Source: SIG480 sp045649265 (lineage in GTDB: Bacteria > Bacillota > Clostridia > Oscillospirales > JAAYXM01). From it: a stretch of DNA of 43,350 nt. Each line of letters opens with the position of its first letter. The stretch's first letter is position 1. The stretch is taken from the NCBI GenBank assembly GCA_045649265.1, contig JAZRPO010000050.1, forward strand, positions 1 through 43,350, given 5' to 3'. A program made the position numbers and the translations under genes. Below the pieces are notes generated by a model that was not told the origin of the DNA, did not search any database, and saw only the letters and a program-made list of their open reading frames with translations. Below are positions 24,515-32,666 of the stretch, piece after piece.

Positions 24515-26188
24515 ATGGACGTTAATACAAACCCCACTAATTTTATTCATGAGGCGATAAACGCTGATATTGCCGAAAAGGGTATTAAGAAAATACACAC
24601 ACGCTTTCCGCCCGAGCCAAACGGATATCTTCACATAGGCAGCGCAAAGGCTATATGGATATCCGCAGGAGTTGCGCAGAAATATAACGGGCTTTTCAAT
24701 CTCCGCTATGACGACACAAACCCTGTCCGGGAGGATGATGAGTTTGTACGTTCAATCGAAGAGGATTTGCGTTGGCTCGGTGCAGAGCCAAACGGCGGTA
24801 TTTTTTACGGCTCCGATTACTTCGACAAGTGCTATGAATATGCAATAGACCTCATAAAGCGCGGCAAAGCATATGTCTGTGATTTGTCGGCAGAGGAAAT
24901 GCGCGAATACCGAGGCACGCTTACCGAGCCCGGCAAAAACAGCCCATACCGTGACAGGTCAGTTGAAGAAAATCTTGACTTGTTCGCGAGAATGAAAAAC
25001 GGCGAGTTTCCCGACGGTAGCCATACTCTCAGGGCAAAGATAGATATGGCATCTCCGAATATGAATATGCGTGACCCCGCGATTTACCGCATCCTGCATA
25101 CTCCGCATCACCGTCAGGGAGAGAAGTGGTGCATATATCCGCTTTATGACTATGCTCATCCGATTCAGGATGCGCTTGAAGGCATAACTCACTCTCTCTG
25201 CTCTATTGAATTTGAGGACCACAGACCCCTTTATGACTGGGTTGTCCGCGAAATCGGATTTGAAAACCCTCCACGTCAGATAGAGTTTTCCCGTCTTAAT
25301 ATCACAAACACGGTTATGTCAAAACGCTATCTTCGCCAGCTTGTAGAAGAAAAGTTTGTCGATGGCTGGGATGACCCCCGCATGCCGACACTTTCAGGCC
25401 TTCGCCGCCGCGGCTATACGCCTGCCGCTATCCGCACCTTCTGCGAGAAGATAGGAATTTCAAAAACGCTCAGCACCGTTGATTATTCATTCCTTGAGCA
25501 CTGTATTCGTGAGGATTTGAACGAATCTGCAATGAGAATGATGGTCGTTCTCCGACCGATAAAGCTCGTTATTGATAACTATCCCGAGGACAAGGTGGAA
25601 GCCTTTGATGCGCAGAACAACCCGGCAGATGAAAATGCAGGTACGCATAAGGTTACATTTTCTCGCGAGCTTTATATTGAGCGAGAGGACTTTATGGAGG
25701 AGCCGGTTAAGGGATATTTCAGAATGTTCCCCGGAAACGAAGTAAGGCTTAAATACGCATACTACGTAACCTGCAAAAGCTTTGAAACAGATGCCGAGGG
25801 CAATGTAACCGTAGTTCATGCGGAGTATGACCCCGAGTCGTATGGTGGCGGCACGCCTGACGGAAGAAAAGTCAAGGGCACTATCCACTGGGTTTCGGCT
25901 CATGATGCAGTTGATGCAGAGGTCCGCATCTACAATAATCTGTTCAGCGCAGAAAACCCGGGCGACTATCCTGAAGGCGGCTCGTTTACAGACAACATAA
26001 ACCCCGACTCTCTTGAAATTCTTGAAAACTGCAAATGTGAAGCAGCAATAGCAGAGTCTGCGCCCGATACAAGATATCAGTTCCTCAGAAATGGATATTT
26101 CTGCCGTGACAGCAAGCTCTCGAACGGTGAACACCTTGTGTTCAACAGAACTGTTTCGCTTAAAGATTCATGGGCAAAGAAAAAGTAA
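24515..26188 (+). CDS. glnS: Glutaminyl-tRNA synthetase
   Basis: A class I synthetase that attaches glutamine to tRNA-Gln in the cytoplasm. The 557-residue length matches bacterial GlnRS. The class motifs are H40-I-G-S (PPEPNGYLHIG) and MSKR in TNTVMSKRYL. The GlnRS-specific blocks LRYDDTNP, LYDYAHPIQDALEGITHSLCSIEFEDHRPLYDW and the anticodon-binding beta-barrel domain (about 340-550) are clear. It starts at ATG 24515 after GGAGG. gltX follows 16 nt later, so the two are co-transcribed. Many Firmicutes lack GlnRS and make Gln-tRNA by transamidation, so its presence is notable. Confidence 0.97.
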   Translation: MDVNTNPTNFIHEAINADIAEKGIKKIHTRFPPEPNGYLHIGSAKAIWISAGVAQKYNGLFNLRYDDTNPVREDDEFVRSIEEDLRWLGAEPNGGIFYGSDYFDKCYEYAIDLIKRGKAYVCDLSAEEMREYRGTLTEPGKNSPYRDRSVEENLDLFARMKNGEFPDGSHTLRAKIDMASPNMNMRDPAIYRILHTPHHRQGEKWCIYPLYDYAHPIQDALEGITHSLCSIEFEDHRPLYDWVVREIGFENPPRQIEFSRLNITNTVMSKRYLRQLVEEKFVDGWDDPRMPTLSGLRRRGYTPAAIRTFCEKIGISKTLSTVDYSFLEHCIREDLNESAMRMMVVLRPIKLVIDNYPEDKVEAFDAQNNPADENAGTHKVTFSRELYIEREDFMEEPVKGYFRMFPGNEVRLKYAYYVTCKSFETDAEGNVTVVHAEYDPESYGGGTPDGRKVKGTIHWVSAHDAVDAEVRIYNNLFSAENPGDYPEGGSFTDNINPDSLEILENCKCEAAIAESAPDTRYQFLRNGYFCRDSKLSNGEHLVFNRTVSLKDSWAKKK

Positions 26189-26204
26189 AACAGAGGTAAG
26201 TATG

Positions 26205-27686
26205 ATGGATATGAAGTTTTTTGAAGAAGCTGAGGCGCGCATTCCGAAAGGTCGCGTGAGAACCCGATTCGCACCAAGCCCCACAGGCTATATGCACATA
26301 GGAAATCTCCGCACAGCGCTTTACACCTATATGATAGCAAAGCACAACAGCGGTGACTTTATCCTCCGAATAGAGGATACCGACCGCGAGCGTCTTGTCG
26401 AGGGCGCGACAGACCTTATCTACCGTACACTCCACGAAACAGGTCTTATTTACGATGAGGGTCCGGATATCGGAGGTCCTGTCGGTCCGTACATCCAGAG
26501 CGAGAGAATGGGTATGTATAAGCAGTATGCCGAGCTTCTTATCGAGCGTGGCGCTGCATACCGTTGTTTCTGTGCAAAGAACGACCACGAGGAAAAGGAA
26601 GGTGCTCTTCCGCAGAAATATGACGGCCGTTGCTCGCGACTTTCCGAGGAGGAAATCGCAAAGAAGCTTGCAGCGGGCGAGAGCTATGTCATCCGTCAGA
26701 AGATGCCGAGAGACGGTGAGACGACATTCTCTGATGTTGTTTATGGTGAAATTACGGTTCCCAACGAGGATCTCGATGATCAGGTTCTGATCAAGTCCGA
26801 CGGCTTTCCTACATATAACTTCGCAAACGTTGTAGATGACCACCTCATGGGAATAACCCATGTTGTCCGTGGCTCAGAGTATCTTTCCTCCGCACCGAAA
26901 TATAACCTGCTTTATGAGGCTTTCGGTTGGGAAATTCCGACATATGTCCACTGTTCTCCCGTTATGAAGGATGCACAGCATAAGCTTTCAAAAAGAAACG
27001 GTGACCCGTCGTATGAAGACCTCATAAACGAAGGATATTTAAAAGATGCGGTTGTCAACTACGTTACACTTCTCGGGTGGAGCCCCGGGGGAGAGCGGGA
27101 GATTTTCTCGCTTGATGAGCTTGTCGACATATTTGAATTAAAGGGAATTTCAAAATCCCCGGCAATCTTTGATACAGCAAAGCTCAAGTATATAAACGCC
27201 GAGTATATCCGCGCAATGTCGCCCGAAGAATTTGCAGATGTTGCTCGCCCGTATATAAGGCAGGCAGTAAAAAATCCGGATATTGACCCGGATCTTATCG
27301 CACCGCTCCTTCATCAGCGTTGTGAGCGTCTTGCCGATATCCCCGAGCAGGTTGATTTCTTCGATGCAGTTGCTGAATACGACTGTGAGATGTATTTCCA
27401 TAAGAAGATGAAAACAAGTGCAGAAACTGCTCTTGTCACTTTGAAGGAGCTCCGTCCTGTTCTTGAAGGCATAGCTGACTGGACGTTTGACAGCATCCAC
27501 GATACACTCTTTGCCTACATTGCAGAGCATGAGCTCAAGAACGGATACGTTCTCTGGCCGCTCCGCACTGCTCTCTCCGGAAAGCAGGTCACGCCCGGCG
27601 GTGGTGTTGAGTTCTGCCATATCCTCGGAAAAGAGGAGACATTAAAACGAATAGACGCAGCAATAGAAAAATTATCACGACAATAA
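26205..27686 (+). CDS. gltX: Glutamyl-tRNA synthetase
   Basis: A class I synthetase for glutamate, 493 residues. Motifs are H31-I-G-N in RFAPSPTGYMHIGN and KLSKR in HKLSKRNGDPSYEDL, with the GluRS-type LRIEDTDRER and LPTYNFANVVDDHLMGITHV-like segment. ATG 26205 lies 7 nt after GAGGT. ATG 26202 is only 4 nt away, and much longer in-frame starts would overlap glnS. A perfect hairpin terminator follows directly. Paired with GlnRS upstream, it probably charges only tRNA-Glu; discrimination cannot be read by eye. Confidence 0.96.
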   Translation: MDMKFFEEAEARIPKGRVRTRFAPSPTGYMHIGNLRTALYTYMIAKHNSGDFILRIEDTDRERLVEGATDLIYRTLHETGLIYDEGPDIGGPVGPYIQSERMGMYKQYAELLIERGAAYRCFCAKNDHEEKEGALPQKYDGRCSRLSEEEIAKKLAAGESYVIRQKMPRDGETTFSDVVYGEITVPNEDLDDQVLIKSDGFPTYNFANVVDDHLMGITHVVRGSEYLSSAPKYNLLYEAFGWEIPTYVHCSPVMKDAQHKLSKRNGDPSYEDLINEGYLKDAVVNYVTLLGWSPGGEREIFSLDELVDIFELKGISKSPAIFDTAKLKYINAEYIRAMSPEEFADVARPYIRQAVKNPDIDPDLIAPLLHQRCERLADIPEQVDFFDAVAEYDCEMYFHKKMKTSAETALVTLKELRPVLEGIADWTFDSIHDTLFAYIAEHELKNGYVLWPLRTALSGKQVTPGGGVEFCHILGKEETLKRIDAAIEKLSRQ

Positions 27687-27721
27687 AGAAAAAGTGAAGC
27701 CTTAAGGCTTCACTTTTTCTT
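27685..27721. terminator. Bidirectional terminator between gltX and znuB
   Basis: AAGAAAAAGTGAAGCC and GGCTTCACTTTTTCTT form a long perfect palindrome between convergent genes. Confidence 0.94.
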
Positions 27722-27727
27722 GTGACT

Positions 27728-28564
27728 TTATTTCTTTTTCGTAAATACCAATGACAGGAAGTAGCAAGCAGAAAGCAGAAGAACTATTGTTGCGCCTGTT
27801 GCAGAGTCTATATAGAACGAGATTATAAGCCCCGATATTCCGCACAGCAGCGAAAGCAAAACCGAAAAAGCGGTGTAAGAGCGCAGGCTTGCTGAAAAGT
27901 TTCGTGCAGTTGCGGCTGGAAGTGTCAAAAGCGAGGTTATAATCAAAAGCCCTACCCAGGAAACTGAAATTGCAACAACAATGGCAATCAACGCAGAAAA
28001 AAGAATGTCAACGAGCTTTGTGTTGATTCCAATACTTTTTGCAAGAGTTGGGTTTATGCTCAGAACGCATATCTTGTTAAAGAAAACGACCCATATAACG
28101 ATAACGATAATGAAAAGAATGAGAGCAAAGAATAAATCTGATGGAGAGATGCTTAAAAAATCTCCTATAATATAGCTGGAATAGCTTGAAAAATTTCCAC
28201 CCGAAGCGAGCAGAACAATGCCGAGAGCTGATGCGGTTGATGAGAAAACGCTGATTGTAGTGTCGGTTGATGCACGATTACGCCCCTTTGCAAAAACAAG
28301 AAGGAACGCAAATACGACACCGAGAATGATCATGGACCATCTCGCGTCGGAGAAACCAAAGATTGTACCGAGTGCGATTCCGGTAAGTGATGAATGCCCC
28401 AGAGTATCAGCAAAAAAAGACATGCGGTTACTGACTACAAGAGTGCTCAGAAGACCGAGGACCGGTGTAATGAGCAGAATTGCAAAAAGTGCATTCTTCA
28501 TAAAGCTATAGTTCATCCACGAAAACGGAAGCAGAGAGTTAGGAATTTGGTAAAACAAACTCAC
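27728..28564 (-). CDS. znuB: Zinc/manganese ABC transporter permease (ZnuB/ABC-3 family)
   Basis: The membrane permease of a divalent-metal importer, 278 residues with about eight to nine helices. The family features are FFADTLGHSSLTGIALG (about 51-67), later VSWVGLLIITSLLTLPAATAR (key glycines and TLPAATAR), and GLIISFYIDSATGATIVLL. It overlaps the ATPase gene by 4 nt (ATGA), so the two are translationally coupled. The substrate-binding lipoprotein ZnuA, needed for uptake, is not adjacent. The metal may be zinc, manganese or iron. Confidence 0.92.
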   Translation of the reverse strand: MSLFYQIPNSLLPFSWMNYSFMKNALFAILLITPVLGLLSTLVVSNRMSFFADTLGHSSLTGIALGTIFGFSDARWSMIILGVVFAFLLVFAKGRNRASTDTTISVFSSTASALGIVLLASGGNFSSYSSYIIGDFLSISPSDLFFALILFIIVIVIWVVFFNKICVLSINPTLAKSIGINTKLVDILFSALIAIVVAISVSWVGLLIITSLLTLPAATARNFSASLRSYTAFSVLLSLLCGISGLIISFYIDSATGATIVLLLSACYFLSLVFTKKK

Positions 28565-29316
28565 TTTTGCTCACCTCCGTTGCTGAAAATACTTTTATAA
28601 ACAGCAGAGGTGAGAACGTCTTTAGGGCTTCCTTCCACAAGAATTTCCCGGTCAAGAAGAATGAATCTGTCCGAATGAGCGGCGATTCGTTTGTGGTCAT
28701 GCGAGATGACAATTACCGACAAATCAAAGCGAGTTCGGATATTGTCGAGGAGATTGTAAAAAATTCCAAGCCCCTTGCTGTCAACTCCGGAGACCGGCTC
28801 ATCAAGAAGCAAAATTTCGGGGTCATGCATGAGCGCAAGGGCGAGAAGAACTCTTTGCAGCTCGCCACCCGACAGAGCGCCGATGCGGCGGTTGATAAAA
28901 GCTTCTCCGTCAACTTCTGCAAGAAGCGACAAGGCTTTTTTGGCAAGTGACTTTTTTGTCCCGAGCCATGCAGGAAAGGAAGATGAAGAAACGGTAAAAA
29001 GGTCAAGAACGCTTATAGGAGCGTTCTTATCAGTTTCAAGCATTTGCGGGACATAACCGATTTTCGGACGTATTGTCTTTCTTGTTTCAAGGTCAGTAAA
29101 GACAATTTTTCCCGAGTGCGGAACTTCGCCGATGATGGCCTTAAAAAGTGTCGTTTTTCCAGCTCCGTTCGGGCCGATTAGTGTAGTTAGCTCACCGCAG
29201 TGAATGTGCAGATTTACGTCCTTAAGTACGACGGTTTTCCCGAAAGAAACGGAAAGATTGCTGATTTCAGTACAACACATTCCGCAAATACTTTCGTTTT
29301 CTTTGATTCTTTTCAC
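28561..29316 (-). CDS. znuC: Zinc/manganese ABC transporter ATP-binding protein (ZnuC-like)
   Basis: The ATPase that powers the ABC-3 permease. In 251 residues it has Walker A GPNGAGKTT, the Q-loop YVPQM, signature LSGGELQRV, Walker B LLLDEPVSGVD and the switch His in VISHDH. The start is taken as GTG 29316 with GAGGTG 5 nt upstream. ATG 29340 is a weaker alternative, and an internal Met following ICG is another. The N-terminal stretch from the GTG carries ICGMCC, three cysteines before the conserved domain. No zinc-responsive regulator gene is nearby. Confidence 0.93.
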   Translation of the reverse strand: MKRIKENESICGMCCTEISNLSVSFGKTVVLKDVNLHIHCGELTTLIGPNGAGKTTLFKAIIGEVPHSGKIVFTDLETRKTIRPKIGYVPQMLETDKNAPISVLDLFTVSSSSFPAWLGTKKSLAKKALSLLAEVDGEAFINRRIGALSGGELQRVLLALALMHDPEILLLDEPVSGVDSKGLGIFYNLLDNIRTRFDLSVIVISHDHKRIAAHSDRFILLDREILVEGSPKDVLTSAVYKSIFSNGGEQK

Positions 29317-29395
29317 AATATCACCTCGCCAAAAGAGCATAAGTATATTTTAACAAATATTTGCAATTTATAATCGTCAAGTAAAAAGTTCTGTC

Positions 29396-29423
29396 TTGAA
29401 AAAAGGCAGGGATATGATATAAT
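29396..29423 (+). promoter_or_regulatory. Promoter of trmB
   Basis: TTGAAA (29396-29401), 16 nt, TATAAT (29418-29423), 40 nt before the start. Confidence 0.75.
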
Positions 29424-29462
29424 AAATTAGTTACATATGAGTAAATGGGAGCGTGTGCAGTT

Positions 29463-30095
29463 TTGCGAATGAGAAAAAAACCGAACCTTGATAAACGTCG
29501 GCAAAAATGTTGTGATATTATACCCGAAAATCCTCAGGCACTTCGCGGTTTATGGAAGGAAAAGTTCGGGTTTAACAGGATATGTGTTGAGATAGGTTGC
29601 GGAAAAGGCAGATTTATAACAGAAAGCGCAAAGAAAGAGCAGGGAACGCTTTTTATAGGGATTGAACGAGAGCAGAATGTTTTTGTCATGGCCGCAGAAA
29701 AGGCAATCCGTGATGGTATAAAAAATGTTATTTTTATGGATATAGATGCGGCAGACATCTGTGATATCTTTTCAGATGGCGAGATTGACGGCATATATCT
29801 CAATTTCAGTGACCCGTGGCCGAAGAAGAAGCAGGCGAAACGCAGGCTTACGCACGCTGGCTTTTTATCTCGTTATGACAGAATTCTCACCGAGGATGGC
29901 TTCGTGTTCTTTAAGACTGACAACTCAAAACTCTTTGAGTTTTCCTTAAACTCAATGGCGGACTACGGTCTCAGGCTTTCAAACATTACCTTTGACCTTG
30001 CAAACAGCGGGCTTGACAATGTCGTTACCGAATACGAAGCTCGTTTTATGGAGCAGGGAATGAATATTTACAGAGTTGAAGCTTACAAAAAATAG
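29463..30095 (+). CDS. trmB: tRNA (guanine-N7-)-methyltransferase TrmB
   Basis: Methylates N7 of guanosine 46 in the tRNA variable loop using S-adenosylmethionine. The 210-residue protein has the Rossmann motif VEIGCGKGRF, the conserved GIERE acidic strand end, the hallmark NFSDPWPKKKQAKRRLTH, and a C-terminal TEYEARF. The start is read as TTG 29463, giving the family-typical MRMRKKPNL; GGGAG lies 11 nt upstream. ATG 29469 is the alternative. It is the first gene of a run leading to cmk, plsC and ispH-rpsA. Confidence 0.96.
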   Translation: MRMRKKPNLDKRRQKCCDIIPENPQALRGLWKEKFGFNRICVEIGCGKGRFITESAKKEQGTLFIGIEREQNVFVMAAEKAIRDGIKNVIFMDIDAADICDIFSDGEIDGIYLNFSDPWPKKKQAKRRLTHAGFLSRYDRILTEDGFVFFKTDNSKLFEFSLNSMADYGLRLSNITFDLANSGLDNVVTEYEARFMEQGMNIYRVEAYKK

Positions 30096-30148
30096 GGGCG
30101 AAGCCAAGATTTTGAAGTAACATTTTGAGCGAAATGTGAGATTTGCTT

Positions 30149-31384
30149 ATGAAGAAGGTAGTCGTTATAGGTGCCGGAGCGGCAGGGCTTTTTGCCGCAG
30201 GGCAAGCTGCAAAGGCTGGGGCAGAGGTTATTCTGATTGAAAAAAACTCTTTCCCGGGTAAAAAACTTAATATAACCGGAAAAGGTCGATGCAATGTTAC
30301 GAACAACTGCACTTTTGATGAACTTATTGCAAACGTTCCTCAAAATCCGAGATTTATGTACAGCGCCTTTTCTGTGTTTTCTCCTCAGGATATGATGGTG
30401 TTTTTGGAGTCGGAGGGGGTTAAGCTTAAAACAGAACGCGGTGGCAGAGTGTTCCCTGTTTCTGACCGAGCAAGAGATGTAACGGATGCACTTTGGCGTT
30501 TTGCAAAAAGAAACGGTGTGAACATCAAAAATGCCAAGGCCACAGAGCTAATTTTTGACGATTCTTCCGTTTGCGGTGTCAAAACAGCAGAAGAAAGCAT
30601 TTTTTGCGATGCTGTAATCATTGCGACCGGGGGCGTGTCATATCCGCTTACAGGCTCAACGGGAGACGGCCTCCGCTTTGCACTTTCGGCAGGGCATACC
30701 ATCTCTGAGCCGAAAGCATCGCTTGTTCCGATTTGTGCAGAGAGCGCGCTTTGCAAGAGCGCACAGGGGCTTACGTTGAAAAATGTTGTTCTCACAGCTT
30801 TTGACAGCAAGGGCAAAAAGCTATTTTCGGAGCAGGGAGAAATGCTTTTTACTCATTTCGGTTTAAGCGGGCCGCTTGTTTTGTCAGCAAGCGCACATAT
30901 GCGAAATTTTGAGAAGGAAAAATACCACATTTGCATAGATTTGAAGCCGGGGCTTTCTCCTGAAAAGCTTGAGGACAGATTGCTTCGTGATATAGAAGAA
31001 AAAAGGAACAAGGATTTGAACAATATCATGAGAGGGCTTTTGCCTGCACGAATGATTCCGATTTTTCTTGAAAAATCAGGGATTGACGGAGCTGTAAAGG
31101 GGAATGCCGTTACACGAGAAACAAGAAAAAAACTGCGCGATACACTCAAATCCTTGCGGATAGAGGTTGATGGCAAACGCCCGATTGATGAGGCAATAAT
31201 AACTTCGGGCGGAGTAAATATACGTGAGATAAATCCCAAAACAATGGAATCAAAAAAAGTGAGCGGTCTATTCTTTGCAGGCGAGGTGCTTGATGTTGAT
31301 GCCTATACAGGAGGCTTTAATCTCCAGATAGCATGGTCAAGCGCGTTTGCAGCAGGGCGATATGCCGCCGGAAGTGAGGAGTAG
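30149..31384 (+). CDS. HI0933-family NAD(P)/FAD-dependent oxidoreductase
   Basis: A 411-residue flavoprotein of the HI0933/YhiN group. It has an N-terminal dinucleotide-binding GAGAAG (8-13), the family block GKKLNITGKGRCNVTN (key GRCNVTN), an internal inserted domain, and the C-terminal GEVLDVDAYTGGFNLQIAWSSG-like FAD-binding end. The bile-acid flavoprotein BaiN belongs to this family, but most members are broadly distributed with no defined substrate. ATG 30149 is preferred over TTG 30143, although the upstream GTGAG site is weak. It ends 5 nt before the cmk start. Confidence 0.93.
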   Translation: MKKVVVIGAGAAGLFAAGQAAKAGAEVILIEKNSFPGKKLNITGKGRCNVTNNCTFDELIANVPQNPRFMYSAFSVFSPQDMMVFLESEGVKLKTERGGRVFPVSDRARDVTDALWRFAKRNGVNIKNAKATELIFDDSSVCGVKTAEESIFCDAVIIATGGVSYPLTGSTGDGLRFALSAGHTISEPKASLVPICAESALCKSAQGLTLKNVVLTAFDSKGKKLFSEQGEMLFTHFGLSGPLVLSASAHMRNFEKEKYHICIDLKPGLSPEKLEDRLLRDIEEKRNKDLNNIMRGLLPARMIPIFLEKSGIDGAVKGNAVTRETRKKLRDTLKSLRIEVDGKRPIDEAIITSGGVNIREINPKTMESKKVSGLFFAGEVLDVDAYTGGFNLQIAWSSAFAAGRYAAGSEE

Positions 31385-31389
31385 TGGAA

Positions 31390-32064
31390 ATGAAGAATAC
31401 AGCGGTTGCAATTGACGGACCGAGCGGAGCAGGAAAAAGCACAATATCAAAAATTCTTGCAAAGGAGCTGGGATTTATATATGTAGATACGGGCGCCATA
31501 TACCGCACAGTCGGCATATATACATATCGCAAAGGGGTTGACCCTAAAAATGCTGAGGCGGTAGAGGCTCTTTTGCCGGAGCTTGAAATTGTTATAAAGC
31601 ACATTAACGGAGTTCAGCGAATTTTTCTCAACGGCGAGGATGTATCCGAGAAAATTCGGGAGCACATAATTTCCAAATACGCATCTGACGTTTCCGCAAT
31701 TCCTGCGGTTCGCAGATTTCTTCTTGAAATGCAAAGGGCATTTGCAAAAAAACATAGCGTTATTATGGACGGCCGCGATATAGGAACGGTGGTTCTTCCT
31801 GATGCGGATATAAAGATTTTCCTTACGGCCGAGGACACTGACCGTGCAAAACGCCGCCACGAAGAGCTTGTTCTCAAAGGTCAGGATGTTACTTACGAAA
31901 AAGTTCTTTATGATATAAGAGAACGTGATAAGCAGGATTCAGGAAGAGATACAGCCCCCCTGGCTGTTGCTGCAGATGCAATTCTGGTTGATACAACGGG
32001 AAATACCCTAAAAGAGAGCGTGGCTCAAATCAAAAGCATAATTGTTGAAAGGTTAAGTATCTGA
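31390..32064 (+). CDS. cmk: Cytidylate kinase
   Basis: Phosphorylates CMP and dCMP to the diphosphates, using ATP. The 224-residue protein has the P-loop GPSGAGKST, the YVDTGAIYR nucleotide-binding block, DGRDIGTVVLPDA in the middle and a lid region with RAKRRHEEL and RDKQDSGRDTAPL. ATG 31390 lies 8 nt after GAGGAG; a GTG at 31384 overlaps the previous stop codon and is too near the site. Its stop overlaps the plsC start by one base. The cmk-plsC-ispH/rpsA order is a known Clostridia arrangement. Confidence 0.96.
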   Translation: MKNTAVAIDGPSGAGKSTISKILAKELGFIYVDTGAIYRTVGIYTYRKGVDPKNAEAVEALLPELEIVIKHINGVQRIFLNGEDVSEKIREHIISKYASDVSAIPAVRRFLLEMQRAFAKKHSVIMDGRDIGTVVLPDADIKIFLTAEDTDRAKRRHEELVLKGQDVTYEKVLYDIRERDKQDSGRDTAPLAVAADAILVDTTGNTLKESVAQIKSIIVERLSI

Positions 32065-32666
32065 TGCGAGTTTATAAAATCCTTTATTTGTTAGTTGCGC
32101 CGGTATTCAGATTGTTTTACAAAATTCGCATAACCGGCAAGGAAAATATTCCGAGCGGCGCGGCTGTAATGTGCGCAAATCATACATCAAATCTCGACCC
32201 CATTTTTCTATGCATAGCCTGCGGAATTAATGAGCGATGGGTGTTTATGGCAAAAGCTGAGCTTTTCAAGATACCTATTCTTTCGGGAATCATTAAAGCT
32301 GTCGGCGCAATTTCGGTAAACCGAGGTGCAACAGATATATCAACTCTCAGAACTGCCATTACGGCACTCGCAGATGGAAAAAAGATTATGATTTTTCCGG
32401 AGGGAACGCGCATCCGCGGCGGTAAAGTATCCTCAGGCGCGAAAACCGGAGCGGCCATGATTGCATCGCGGGCAAATGCAGAGATGGTTCCGGTTTTTAT
32501 AAGCGCGAAAAAGCATCTTTTCGGGAGAGTGGATATAATCTTCGGAAAGCCTGTTTCAACCGACATTGAAGAAAAGGGTCAGGCAAAGTACAGAGCTCTT
32601 TCGGACCGTGTTTTCTGTGAAATTATGAGCATGGGAAGTAAAGGTGAGATAAATGCCGAAAATTAA
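32064..32666 (+). CDS. plsC: 1-acyl-sn-glycerol-3-phosphate acyltransferase (PlsC)
   Basis: A membrane-associated acyltransferase making phosphatidic acid in phospholipid synthesis. In 200 residues it carries the HxxxxD catalytic motif NHTSNLDP (about 33-40), an SVNRG block and the FPEGTR substrate loop. The N-terminus is a hydrophobic anchor with basic residues. Translation is probably coupled to cmk (TGATG overlap), and its 3' end overlaps ispH-rpsA by 14 nt. Confidence 0.95.
   Translation: MRVYKILYLLVAPVFRLFYKIRITGKENIPSGAAVMCANHTSNLDPIFLCIACGINERWVFMAKAELFKIPILSGIIKAVGAISVNRGATDISTLRTAITALADGKKIMIFPEGTRIRGGKVSSGAKTGAAMIASRANAEMVPVFISAKKHLFGRVDIIFGKPVSTDIEEKGQAKYRALSDRVFCEIMSMGSKGEINAEN

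Noticed and set aside
25487..26134. A 215-codon frame on the minus strand
   Set aside because: It is antisense to the end of glnS, with no start signal and an improbable composition.
30149..31384. HI0933-family flavoprotein as BaiN, joined with the BaiA-like SDR to suggest a bile-acid pathway
   Set aside because: The family is ubiquitous, the two genes are 24 kb apart, and no other bai gene is present.
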